Shown one piece after another: positions 1 to 5,903 of a stretch of 12,813 nucleotides of DNA. The stretch's first letter is position 1; each line of letters opens with the position of its first letter. The stretch covers positions 1-12,813 of the forward strand of contig CATZPU010000012.1 in the NCBI GenBank assembly GCA_958422845.1, in the 5' to 3' direction. The notes under the pieces are model-generated. The model saw only the letters and a list, made by a program, of their open reading frames with translations. It did not search any database and was not told the DNA's origin. The position numbers and the translations under genes are program-made. The stretch comes from an uncultured Lachnospiraceae bacterium (GTDB lineage Bacteria; Bacillota; Clostridia; Lachnospirales; Lachnospiraceae).

Positions 1-186
1 GAAATCCATGGAAACCGGCACAGTAATCCTCTTTGCCAGCTCACACATAAAAAATACGCTGCCTTTTAATACGCAGATCAGATGTACCTCTTTCCCTGCA
101 TAATCGTCGCTGATCTTCTTTGCAACCTCGGCGATCCGCGCGTTTACCTCCTGCTCCTGCAAAAAAATTCTTACTTTTTCTTTCAT
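1..186 (-). CDS. hpt: Hypoxanthine phosphoribosyltransferase, N-terminal part (runs off the window)
   Basis: The first 62 codons are present and the 3' end lies beyond position 1. Known role of the family: cytosolic purine salvage, transferring phosphoribosyl from PRPP to hypoxanthine or guanine to give IMP or GMP. The visible part contains the VLKGS loop (about residues 39-43), the PRPP/pyrophosphate-binding loop I of this family, followed by an FFMCELAKRI helix and a VPVSMDF strand typical of Hpt. The ATG at 184-186 overlaps the tilS stop codon in an ATGA arrangement, so translation is probably coupled. tilS–hpt is the standard Firmicutes order and usually continues into ftsH. The acidic PRPP motif that would confirm the assignment is outside the window. 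Confidence 0.93.
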   Translation of the reverse strand, partial: MKEKVRIFLQEQEVNARIAEVAKKISDDYAGKEVHLICVLKGSVFFMCELAKRITVPVSMDF

Positions 187-1670
187 CCGGCAATCTCCTC
201 CAACTGTATTTTCAAAACTTTCTCCGTTTCGGGGCGCACCTTTGCAGCCTCGCTGATACGCGCCCCGACCACCCACAAAATATGCGGGCCGTCCGCCAGT
301 AAAAGCTGCGCATCCCTGTCCTCCCTCGGAATCTTACAGTCGATAAAATAATCCTTAAGCTTTTTTCGGCCGCATTCTGCGCCCACGGTCAGATAATCGC
401 CCGTCTGTCTCGTCCGAAGAACAACATTACTCTTTATTATATCATAAGAAAACCATTTCGTATACTTTTTTTCTTGCACCGCCTGCGCCATGATCTCTTC
501 ACAGTTCTCAAGAACTTCAGTGCGGATACGAAAACCGGCGGCAGTGATCCTGCCACAGACCGGAAGCGTTATCGGCTCTGCCTGCCGCAAAACGCCTTTT
601 TTCTTTTGGGATGTCCGGCTAAATTTTACGATTCCGTCCTGCCGAACCGCCTTCACGCCGTACGGAAGATCAAGCCCTCTGCCGCAGTCCTTTTCGCAAA
701 GCGCCCTCACCGCCTCTATATGAATGCTCCCAATATCCCTGCGGCTGCCGCAGCAGCGTTCAAGCGCAGCTTTGATAAGCTCTGCGCGTATCAGTTCCTC
801 TTCCTCAAAAAACGGCGCAAGCAAAAGCTGCACCTCACATCCGTTTCCCGCAAGGCAGCGCTCCGACGCCTTATGGACCTGTCCCTTCACATATTCCTGT
901 ACCTGTCTAAGCTGTCCCGAAACGCCTGCGATATGCGCCGCCGCCTGCGGATTCAGCTCCTTTTCAAGCAGCGGAACGACAGACAGACGTATCTTGTTTC
1001 TCGTATATTCTGTCTCAAGATTCGTCGCATCTGTCCGCCACGAAAGTCCGGCATCACGCAGGATCTTCTCAATCTCTTCCCTGTCTGTAAATAAGAGCGG
1101 CCGGATAATATTGCCGCGCACCGGATGCATCCCGCACAGTCCGTCAAGTCCGCTGCCGCGCACCAGATTCCACAGCACTGTTTCCGCCTGATCCCCTCTG
1201 TTGTGCGCAACCGCGATCCGCACCGACTGCGTCTGCTGCCCACGTTCTGCAAAGCTCCGATATGGTTCCGTATGCTCCTGTCCGACAAGGTTTCGGTATG
1301 CTTCCTCCTGTGCCTGCTCTGCAAATATCCGGTATCGCTCCTCGCGCGCCGTCTCTTCCAACGACGTGCCGCGCTTTCGGGCAAGCTGCGGAACATCGAT
1401 ATGGCGGACGGAAAGCGGCACGGACAGACTCCTGCACAGCTCTTCTACAAATGCAGCATCCCCAAGGCTTTCCCCGCCGCGGATTCCATGCTCCACATGG
1501 ACTGCGCCAAGCGTAAACGCCACCCGCCGCCGGTATTCGCACAATACAAGAAGCAGGCATACCGAATCCGCGCCGCCTGAAACTCCGGCGATGATATGCA
1601 TCCCTTCTTCTATCATATGATATTTCTCTATGGTATCAAAAATATGCTGCATTCTGTCCTTTCCGCACAC
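183..1670 (-). CDS. tilS: tRNA(Ile)-lysidine synthase TilS
   Basis: TilS uses ATP and lysine to convert C34 of tRNA-Ile2 (CAU anticodon) to lysidine, so that the tRNA reads AUA; it is normally essential. Numbering from the GTG start, the N-terminal PP-loop motif SGGADS is at residues 31-36, followed by VEHGIRG, AHNRGDQAET, WRTDATN and an RNKIR segment, the usual order of TilS motifs. The C-terminal part (about 390-495) fits the TilS substrate-binding domains. Start choice is not settled: the GTG at 1670 has a GGAGGAGGAG ribosome site 7 nt upstream. An ATG at 1652 has a weaker GGAAAGG site 5 nt upstream and agrees better with family N-termini. Residues 113-148 are an odd insertion of three degenerate 12-residue repeats. 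It follows spoIIE and overlaps hpt by 4 nt. Confidence 0.96.
   Translation of the reverse strand: MCGKDRMQHIFDTIEKYHMIEEGMHIIAGVSGGADSVCLLLVLCEYRRRVAFTLGAVHVEHGIRGGESLGDAAFVEELCRSLSVPLSVRHIDVPQLARKRGTSLEETAREERYRIFAEQAQEEAYRNLVGQEHTEPYRSFAERGQQTQSVRIAVAHNRGDQAETVLWNLVRGSGLDGLCGMHPVRGNIIRPLLFTDREEIEKILRDAGLSWRTDATNLETEYTRNKIRLSVVPLLEKELNPQAAAHIAGVSGQLRQVQEYVKGQVHKASERCLAGNGCEVQLLLAPFFEEEELIRAELIKAALERCCGSRRDIGSIHIEAVRALCEKDCGRGLDLPYGVKAVRQDGIVKFSRTSQKKKGVLRQAEPITLPVCGRITAAGFRIRTEVLENCEEIMAQAVQEKKYTKWFSYDIIKSNVVLRTRQTGDYLTVGAECGRKKLKDYFIDCKIPREDRDAQLLLADGPHILWVVGARISEAAKVRPETEKVLKIQLEEIAG
1227..1334 (-). repeat. Three degenerate 36-bp tandem repeats within tilS
   Basis: The stretch encodes three consecutive 12-residue units, each starting with Tyr-Arg: YRIFAEQAQEEA, YRNLVGQEHTEP and YRSFAERGQQTQ. 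The period is 36 bp, so the frame is kept. The insert lies between the ARE-RY helix and the AHNRGDQ strand of the ATPase domain, where I would expect only about ten residues in other TilS proteins (from memory). Confidence 0.65.
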
Positions 1671-1730
1671 GGTACGTCTCCTCCTCCGTCCACGATCCTA
1701 CGGCGCCGCTTTGCCCAAAGTTCTTTCGCA

Positions 1731-3212
1731 TCACTTCGCCCACAGCTTTCCAACAAGGATCGTCATATCGTCGCGCGCCTGCAGTTTCTGCATCAGATAA
1801 ACTTTTTCCATGAGCCTTCTCGCATATTCCTTGGCATTTCTCGACGCGCTCTTTCCGATCAGCTCGACCATCATCTGCTCCCGCCCCTCCTGCGGAAGAG
1901 CGTCGAGCACGCCGTCTGTCATCATGATAATGCTGCTGCCCGACTCAAGCTGCCTGTGAAGGCTCTCATAATCTGACTGCTGCATCACCCCCGTCGGAAA
2001 GGCATTTGAGGAGATCACCTCTATCTCATTTCCTCTGCACAAAAAAGTCGGCGCTGCGCCTGATTTTACAATATCACATTTTGCATTATACAAGTCAACC
2101 ATACACAAGTCAATCGTCGAAAACATCTGCTCATAATTCTGCAAAAGCATACAGGAATTGATCATACGCACCGCCGTCTCCTGCGGAAATCCGGCGTCCA
2201 GAAACTGCTCCAGAAGCTCAATCACCTTTTCGCTCTCACGGCATGCGCCGACTCCGGAGCCCATACCGTCCGCAAGGCTCATGACTACCTTTCCGGTATC
2301 CTTTTGCAGAAAAGCAAAGTTATCGCCTGAGACCATCTCTCCCGCCCGCGTGATGCTTGCCGTCCCACAGAAGATCTGAAACTGTGTATCGGGCACAAAA
2401 TGAAAATTCGCCGGTTCTGCCGTCACCGCAGCCTGACAGTTCCATGCCGGACGCATTTTCTGACCGCAGCACTCCGAGAGCATTCCGGCGATCGATTTTG
2501 CAGAGACACATGCCTGATCTACACAGCGCAGAAGCAGATATATCTCAGGCCGTTCCCCCTCGCCCTGAAATACGCGGACAGCCCCGATCTCGATCCCCAG
2601 AAAACGAAGCTCCTTTCTCATCTTCTGCCTGATCTTCTGCTCACGCTCCGGCATATCCTTAAAGCCCATGGCAGACCTGCGCAAAAGCTCCGCCGTCTGG
2701 AATATCTGCTCTCCGGCAGCCATCCGCTGCTCCATCATACGATTATTCCACATCAGATTAAGCCGTGCCTGTCCATAAGCGCCTAGCAATGTCTGTTTGA
2801 CAGCCTCCGGACGGGCACATTGTTTTGCGAGATGCTCCGTCATGCCCGCCGAGACGCTCCCCTCACATTCCACTTCCAAAAGCAGCTCATACAGAAGGCG
2901 GCAGCTTCCAAAATAGTCCTTTTCCCAGCACAGTTTCTCCCTGCCGCAGCCTGCGCAGGCATGATCCTTTACCTCCGCAAAAAGCTCTTCCATCTGCGTA
3001 TCTCCCAGACGCTCCTTCTGGCAGGGCATTTTCTGGAACAGCCGCGCAAGACCGTAAAACGCCTCCGCATAACGTTCCAACTGCTCCCTCTCCGGCAGCG
3101 AACAGAGACTCCCCTGCGCTGCGGTCTCTGCTTCTGCTCCTCTTCTTCCCAAATTCTGCCGAAACGGCAGCCATGCGCCTGTGCGCATCACAGCCGCCAA
3201 TAATTCACCCAT
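1731..3212 (-). CDS. spoIIE: Stage II sporulation protein E lacking the membrane domain (PP2C-type phosphatase)
   Basis: SpoIIE dephosphorylates the anti-anti-sigma factor SpoIIAA in the forespore and so releases sigma-F; in B. subtilis it is also recruited to the polar septum. The 493-residue product contains the cysteine-bearing central region (C86xxC89 and C95-W96) at about 40-280 and the PP2C/PPM domain at about 280-493. Phosphatase motifs are SGDNF (295-299), LADGMGSG (313-320), TDGVLDA (432-438) and DDMT (481-484), carrying the metal-binding aspartates. The B. subtilis protein is about 827 residues, with roughly 330 N-terminal residues in ten membrane spans; none are present here, and the remaining length matches the rest almost exactly. 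The ATG at 3212 is chosen because GGGGAGG lies 7 nt upstream. An in-frame upstream start at 3254 has no better site. Confidence 0.94.
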   Translation of the reverse strand: MGELLAAVMRTGAWLPFRQNLGRRGAEAETAAQGSLCSLPEREQLERYAEAFYGLARLFQKMPCQKERLGDTQMEELFAEVKDHACAGCGREKLCWEKDYFGSCRLLYELLLEVECEGSVSAGMTEHLAKQCARPEAVKQTLLGAYGQARLNLMWNNRMMEQRMAAGEQIFQTAELLRRSAMGFKDMPEREQKIRQKMRKELRFLGIEIGAVRVFQGEGERPEIYLLLRCVDQACVSAKSIAGMLSECCGQKMRPAWNCQAAVTAEPANFHFVPDTQFQIFCGTASITRAGEMVSGDNFAFLQKDTGKVVMSLADGMGSGVGACRESEKVIELLEQFLDAGFPQETAVRMINSCMLLQNYEQMFSTIDLCMVDLYNAKCDIVKSGAAPTFLCRGNEIEVISSNAFPTGVMQQSDYESLHRQLESGSSIIMMTDGVLDALPQEGREQMMVELIGKSASRNAKEYARRLMEKVYLMQKLQARDDMTILVGKLWAK

Positions 3213-3295
3213 TACGATTCCTCCCCGTAGATATTCAAAGACTGATACCGGCATTCTCCTGCAAAAACCGGAACGCCCATATACAGGCTAACGTG

Positions 3296-3329
3296 AGTAT
3301 ATCGTATCTGTCCTGCATTTTTTGTCAAA
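3296..3329 (-). promoter_or_regulatory. Probable Spo0A-activated spoIIE promoter with a 0A box
   Basis: On the minus strand, TTGACA (3323-3328) and TATACT (3296-3301) are separated by 21 bp. The -35 overlaps TTTGTCAAA on the plus strand (3321-3329), a full match to the Spo0A-box consensus TTTGTCRAA. The B. subtilis spoIIE promoter is known to be sigma-A dependent, Spo0A~P activated and 21 bp spaced. An alternative -10, TACGAT at 16-bp spacing, cannot be excluded. The leader to the spoIIE ATG would be about 75 nt. Confidence 0.7.
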
Positions 3330-3344
3330 AACGGGGAAGAAAAT

Positions 3345-3377
3345 GAAAAGAAAAAAGGATACTGCTCTGCAATATCC
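3345..3377 (-). terminator. Intrinsic terminator after divIC
   Basis: On the minus strand a 9-bp stem (GGATATTGC / GCAGTATCC, one G-U pair) with a 3-nt loop is followed by TTTTTTCTTTTC. The stem begins at the base right after the divIC stop codon. It separates the hup–divIC unit from the spoIIE promoter, whose -35 lies only about 20 bp downstream. Confidence 0.88.
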
Positions 3378-3680
3378 TCAATTCTCTGCCTGAAATAATA
3401 TCTCATCCTCAAAAACAAGTCCCAGCTTGTCTCTGGCTACATCTTCAATATATTTATCAGACTGTACGTATTCTTTCAGATTCTCGATCTCCTTGGAGCG
3501 CATCTCCTCATCCCTGATCTCCTGCTCCAGTTTTTCCTTCTGCTGCTCATAATTCGCATTCTGCGTACTAAGCTTCTGGCTCTGCATCAGCAGTCCGACC
3601 AGCAGCACCATAACGATTCCTGCGATCGCAACCATCCCCCTGCGGTTGCCCTTACTTGGACGTCTCCTTCTTCTTGCCAC
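3378..3680 (-). CDS. divIC: Septum formation initiator, DivIC/FtsB family
   Basis: A 100-residue bitopic membrane protein that in Bacillus works with FtsL and DivIB in the divisome. The sequence shows a strongly basic cytoplasmic N-terminus (ARRRRRPSKGNRR), one membrane span at about 16-33, a charged coiled coil at about 36-70, and the family C-terminal pattern of an aromatic residue with VARDKLG (SDKYIEDVARDKLGLVFEDE). The start is a GTG at 3680 with AAGGGGAG 6 nt upstream. It overlaps the last 29 nt of yabQ, so translation may be coupled. The yabP–yabQ–divIC order is the same as in B. subtilis. The S1-domain gene yabR, which follows divIC there, is absent; a terminator follows immediately. 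Confidence 0.93.
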   Translation of the reverse strand: MARRRRRPSKGNRRGMVAIAGIVMVLLVGLLMQSQKLSTQNANYEQQKEKLEQEIRDEEMRSKEIENLKEYVQSDKYIEDVARDKLGLVFEDEILFQAEN

Positions 3681-4167
3681 AGCGTTCTCCCCTTATCTTT
3701 TCATTCTTACGATCATTGTACCTTCTTTTTTTTCCAAATTCAATTGTTTTCTTCAAAAAGCGCCGTATTTTTCTGCATAATTTCGACGTATACAAAGACA
3801 GATGCCGAAATATGCGCCCCCAGAATAAAAACGCCGCCGAAAACAGCCTCTTTGCAAGAGTAAATACGCCTGCCGCCATTCTGATCACAAATACACTGAC
3901 GGTAAAATGGTACAGCACCGCGCCGATCGCTATCCCCGCCGATACGTACGCCCGTATCACGCCGTCCGTATACCGGAAAGCAAAGCAAAATGTCAGAAAG
4001 CCCGCAGCGATCCAGAAAATAAAATCCTCCGCGGAAACGGCAGCCACGCCATGCGGTACAGCCCTTCGCAGTGCGCGGAACAGATCGTAAAAAAGCGTCA
4101 GCCCGATCCCATGCGCTACAGCCAGTAAAAATATAACCGTCTCCTGACGGATCACATCGCTCATCAT
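3652..4167 (-). CDS. yabQ: Spore cortex biosynthesis membrane protein YabQ
   Basis: YabQ is a sigma-E-dependent membrane protein of the mother cell needed for spore cortex formation in B. subtilis; its biochemical activity is not known. The 171-residue product has hydrophobic segments at about 9-28, 48-65 and 72-96, with a weaker one near 100-118. The opening, with VAHGIGLTLFYDLFRALRR, is characteristic of the family. A basic hydrophilic tail (about 128-171) follows. Its ATG at 4167 overlaps the yabP stop codon (ATGA), and its 3' end overlaps divIC by 29 nt, so yabP, yabQ and divIC appear translationally linked. A second ATG directly follows the first; the overlap favours the first. Confidence 0.9.
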   Translation of the reverse strand: MMSDVIRQETVIFLLAVAHGIGLTLFYDLFRALRRAVPHGVAAVSAEDFIFWIAAGFLTFCFAFRYTDGVIRAYVSAGIAIGAVLYHFTVSVFVIRMAAGVFTLAKRLFSAAFLFWGRIFRHLSLYTSKLCRKIRRFLKKTIEFGKKRRYNDRKNEKIRGERCGKKKETSK

Positions 4168-4442
4168 TGGAACAGCCTCTTCATCATACTGCCTTTTTTT
4201 GCAGGGCTGCTGCCGGAATAGACCATGCTGTCGATCCTTCCCTCAAGCTCCACCTCGCCCCGCTCCAGCGTCAGCTTTCCGACATGCATCTCTTTTCCTT
4301 TCAGGATCAGACGCCCCTGCTCTGTTTCCAAAATGACGCAGCTCTCATCAAACGAAATTACATCCTTCACGCCTGATATACTTCCGCTCTTCCGATCTTT
4401 CCACGTTATACCGTGCGGTTTTATACTCTTTCTTTCTTCCAT
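4164..4442 (-). CDS. yabP: Sporulation protein YabP (YabP/YqfC family)
   Basis: A 92-residue soluble protein of the YabP/YqfC family. B. subtilis yabP is expressed under sigma-E in the mother cell, and YqfC-type relatives have been linked to early coat or cortex formation; the molecular role is unclear. The core is a small beta-rich domain: SGVKDVISFDESCVILETEQGRL, then LKGKEMHVGKLTLERGEVELEGRIDSMVYS, the last part being the most conserved family segment. The C-terminus (SSPAKKGSMMKRLFQ) is basic. The ATG at 4442 has only a weak ribosome site (GTGAGG about 12 nt upstream). The 83-bp gap before it contains a sigma-E-like -10. The stop overlaps yabQ. Confidence 0.92.
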   Translation of the reverse strand: MEERKSIKPHGITWKDRKSGSISGVKDVISFDESCVILETEQGRLILKGKEMHVGKLTLERGEVELEGRIDSMVYSGSSPAKKGSMMKRLFQ

Positions 4443-4476
4443 GACACATCCGCAGCCTCACATACGCCATTGCTCT

Positions 4477-4484
4477 ATTGTATG
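4477..4484 (-). promoter_or_regulatory. Candidate sigma-E -10 element upstream of yabP
   Basis: The minus strand reads CATACAAT, a full match to the B. subtilis sigma-E -10 consensus CATACAHT. It would place the transcript start about 28 nt before the yabP ATG. The expected -35 (kmATATT, 14-15 bp upstream) is not recognisable, so this is suggestive only. A sigma-E promoter before yabP would agree with B. subtilis. A GCCGC/GCGGC hairpin (4486-4501) lies just upstream. Confidence 0.42.
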
Positions 4485-4525
4485 CGCCGCCTGCGCGCGG
4501 CAGACCAGACTGCTTCTGATTTTTC

Positions 4526-4765
4526 TCATATATATTTGTACATTTCTGCGGCCGCTTCCTTTTTGACTGTTTCCTGCACAGACAAAACTTCTACCTTTAC
4601 GGCCTTGCTGCCGAACTGTATCTCGATCTCATCGCCTTCTTTTACTGCCACAGAAGCCTTTGCAGGCTTTCCGTTCACAAACACTCTGCCCGCATCGCAC
4701 GCTTCATTTGCAACCGTGCGGCGTTTGATCAGACGCGATACCTTTAAATATTTATCAAGACGCAT
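4526..4765 (-). CDS. rqcP: RqcP/YabO, S4-domain RNA-binding protein
   Basis: A 79-residue single S4-domain protein of the Hsp15-like group. B. subtilis RqcP (YabO) binds stalled 50S–peptidyl-tRNA complexes and works with RqcH in adding alanine tails during ribosome-associated quality control. The S4 alpha-L motif is clear: MRLDKYLKVSRLIKRRTVANEACDAG is the helix pair, followed by the strand VFVNGKPAKAS and GDEIEIQFG. The C-terminus (VQETVKKEAAAEMYKYI) is helical. The ATG at 4765 has AAGGAGG 5 nt upstream; an in-frame start at 4786 is less likely. It sits between hup and yabP. The product is slightly shorter than the 86-residue B. subtilis protein. Confidence 0.9.
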   Translation of the reverse strand: MRLDKYLKVSRLIKRRTVANEACDAGRVFVNGKPAKASVAVKEGDEIEIQFGSKAVKVEVLSVQETVKKEAAAEMYKYI

Positions 4766-4788
4766 ATGCTCCTCCTTCCATAGCAAAA

Positions 4789-4822
4789 GAACTTCGGAGT
4801 CCCTGTACGAGATCCGAAGTCC
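4789..4822 (-). terminator. Hairpin between hup and rqcP, possible partial terminator
   Basis: A perfect 8-bp inverted repeat (acttcgga 4791-4798 and tccgaagt 4813-4820) extends to 10 bp in RNA with one G-U pair, around a loop of about 14 nt. On the minus strand it is followed only by TTCTTTTGC, a short U-tract. It probably lowers read-through from the strongly expressed hup into rqcP–yabP, or protects the hup mRNA 3' end. Confidence 0.5.
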
Positions 4823-4854
4823 TTACCTATTTCTTTGTTCTTACCATAAAACAA

Positions 4855-5127
4855 TTAGTTCATCATGTCCTTCAGAGCTTTTCCGGCTTTGAACTTCGGA
4901 GACTTAGATGCCGGAATGTGCATAGCCTCTCCTGTCAGCGGATTTCTTCCGTCTCTTGCTGCACGCTCAGATACCTCAAATGTGCCAAAGCCTACAAGCT
5001 GTACCTTATCACCGTTCTTAAGCTGCTCTGCAACTACATCTGTAAAAGCCTTCAGCGCCTTCTCTGCATCTTTTTTAGACAGCTCTGTTTTCTCTGCAAT
5101 AGCTGCGATTAACTCTGTTTTATTCAT
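4855..5127 (-). CDS. hup: HU family DNA-binding protein
   Basis: A 90-residue histone-like protein that binds and bends DNA as a dimer and compacts the nucleoid. The length and sequence are typical of [27 protein letters not shown] helices, then [26 protein letters not shown]. The conserved RNP-type motif (RNPLTGE) is on the DNA-binding beta-arm, and [13 protein letters not shown] forms the C-terminal helix. The ATG at 5127 has GAGGAGG 7 nt upstream. It has its own near-consensus promoter. Between mazG and yabO/rqcP it is extra relative to B. subtilis; I recall this hup placement from Clostridia. IHF is unlikely in this lineage. Confidence 0.97.
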   Translation of the reverse strand: MNKTELIAAIAEKTELSKKDAEKALKAFTDVVAEQLKNGDKVQLVGFGTFEVSERAARDGRNPLTGEAMHIPASKSPKFKAGKALKDMMN

Positions 5128-5224
5128 GGTAATTCCTCCTCTGATTTAATCTGCAGTATGTCTATCCTATCACTGCAATGCTGTTTTTCCTGAACCAAAA
5201 ATCTCACTTTGGGCTCTTCTAATA

Positions 5225-5253
5225 TTTATATAATGATACGGTACGTTTGTCAA
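5225..5253 (-). promoter_or_regulatory. Vegetative (sigma-A) promoter for hup
   Basis: On the minus strand the -35 TTGACA (5248-5253) and -10 TATAAA (5225-5230) are separated by 17 bp. The match is close to consensus, as expected for an abundant protein. The leader to the hup ATG would be about 90 nt. The promoter lies between the mazG stop and hup and probably also feeds rqcP–yabP–yabQ–divIC. Confidence 0.87.
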
Positions 5254-5305
5254 GGTTTTCCTTGCAATATCGAAAGCATCGAAAAACAGGCTTTCCGCGC
5301 GGCTT

Positions 5306-5812
5306 TTACCCTTCCTGAAGATGGCGTATCGTCCATTTCGCAGCATCATGGAACGCCTCCTTGTACATCTGCTCCTGCTGCGGCGTGCGGTCTTTTTTCT
5401 CCTTTTTCTTGATCTCCTCCCAACGTCCGGGGACTTCTCCTGCCTGCACATCTTCTGTCTTTTTTTCAAAGACATGCGGGTGACGGCGGATCATCTTGCT
5501 GCTGATGCCCCTGATAACATCCTCCATACAAAATAATCCTTCCTCCTGCGCTATCTGCGACAGAAGAACGACCTGCAGCAGTACGTCTCCAAGCTCTTCG
5601 CAGAGATTGCCCGCATCCCCCGTTTTCTTCCATATCTCAATTCCGGCGAGCGCCTCCGTCATTTCATTTACCATACAGGGCTTCAGGCTCTCAAACGTCT
5701 GCGCCCTGTCCCACGGGCAGCCGTCCTCTGCGCGAAGCGCCGCTACGATCTGCCGGAAGTTCTCAAAGCTTCCTTCGTCCGTTGTTTTCTTCTTTTCTCC
5801 TGCCTTATCCAT
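5306..5812 (-). CDS. mazG: MazG-family nucleoside triphosphate pyrophosphohydrolase, single domain
   Basis: MazG hydrolyses (d)NTPs to monophosphates and pyrophosphate and is thought to clean the nucleotide pool. In the 168-residue product, DGCPWDRAQTFESLKP (30-45) and the metal-binding helices ending in CEELGDVLLQVV (71-82) are clear, as is RRHPHVF (109-115). The first metal motif reads NEMTE (49-53), where E. coli MazG has EETYE, so the first glutamate is replaced. Bacillus YabN carries an added N-terminal SAM-dependent methylase-like domain; it is missing here, and only one of the two MazG repeats of the long form is present. The ATG at 5812 has AAAGGGG 7 nt upstream, better than the in-frame start at 5842. 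It lies downstream of pgcA after a hairpin. Confidence 0.92.
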   Translation of the reverse strand: MDKAGEKKKTTDEGSFENFRQIVAALRAEDGCPWDRAQTFESLKPCMVNEMTEALAGIEIWKKTGDAGNLCEELGDVLLQVVLLSQIAQEEGLFCMEDVIRGISSKMIRRHPHVFEKKTEDVQAGEVPGRWEEIKKKEKKDRTPQQEQMYKEAFHDAAKWTIRHLQEG

Positions 5813-5843
5813 TACAATGCCCCTTTCCTGTGGCATAAACATA

Positions 5844-5887
5844 CCTCCGGAGAGGTCTGCTTGACCTGACCGGAGGCAATTTTTATA
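5844..5887 (+). terminator. Hairpin between pgcA and mazG, terminator-like on the plus strand
   Basis: CCTCCGG (5844-5850) pairs with CCGGAGG (5870-5876). A 2x2 internal loop and an inner AGGTC/GACCT stem enclose a 5-nt loop. On the plus strand it is followed by CAATTTTTATATTTT, a good U-tract, yet there is no plus-strand gene here. On the minus strand it is only followed by TATGTTTATG, so it would be a weak terminator for pgcA transcripts. Confidence 0.5.
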
Positions 5888-5903
5888 TTTTATGTGTTAG
5901 ATT

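Noticed and set aside
474..1094. A 206-codon plus-strand open frame opposite tilS
   Set aside because: It is antisense to conserved TilS sequence, with a product rich in Arg, Leu and Phe and no recognisable domain.
3212..3418. A 68-codon minus-strand open frame between divIC and spoIIE
   Set aside because: It starts within divIC and runs through the terminator and the spoIIE promoter, and it has no membrane-span pattern that could supply the missing SpoIIE N-terminus.
5254..5305. Terminator after mazG
   Set aside because: CCGCGCGG and repeated AAAGCC motifs occur, but they do not form a convincing stem with a U-tract on the minus strand.
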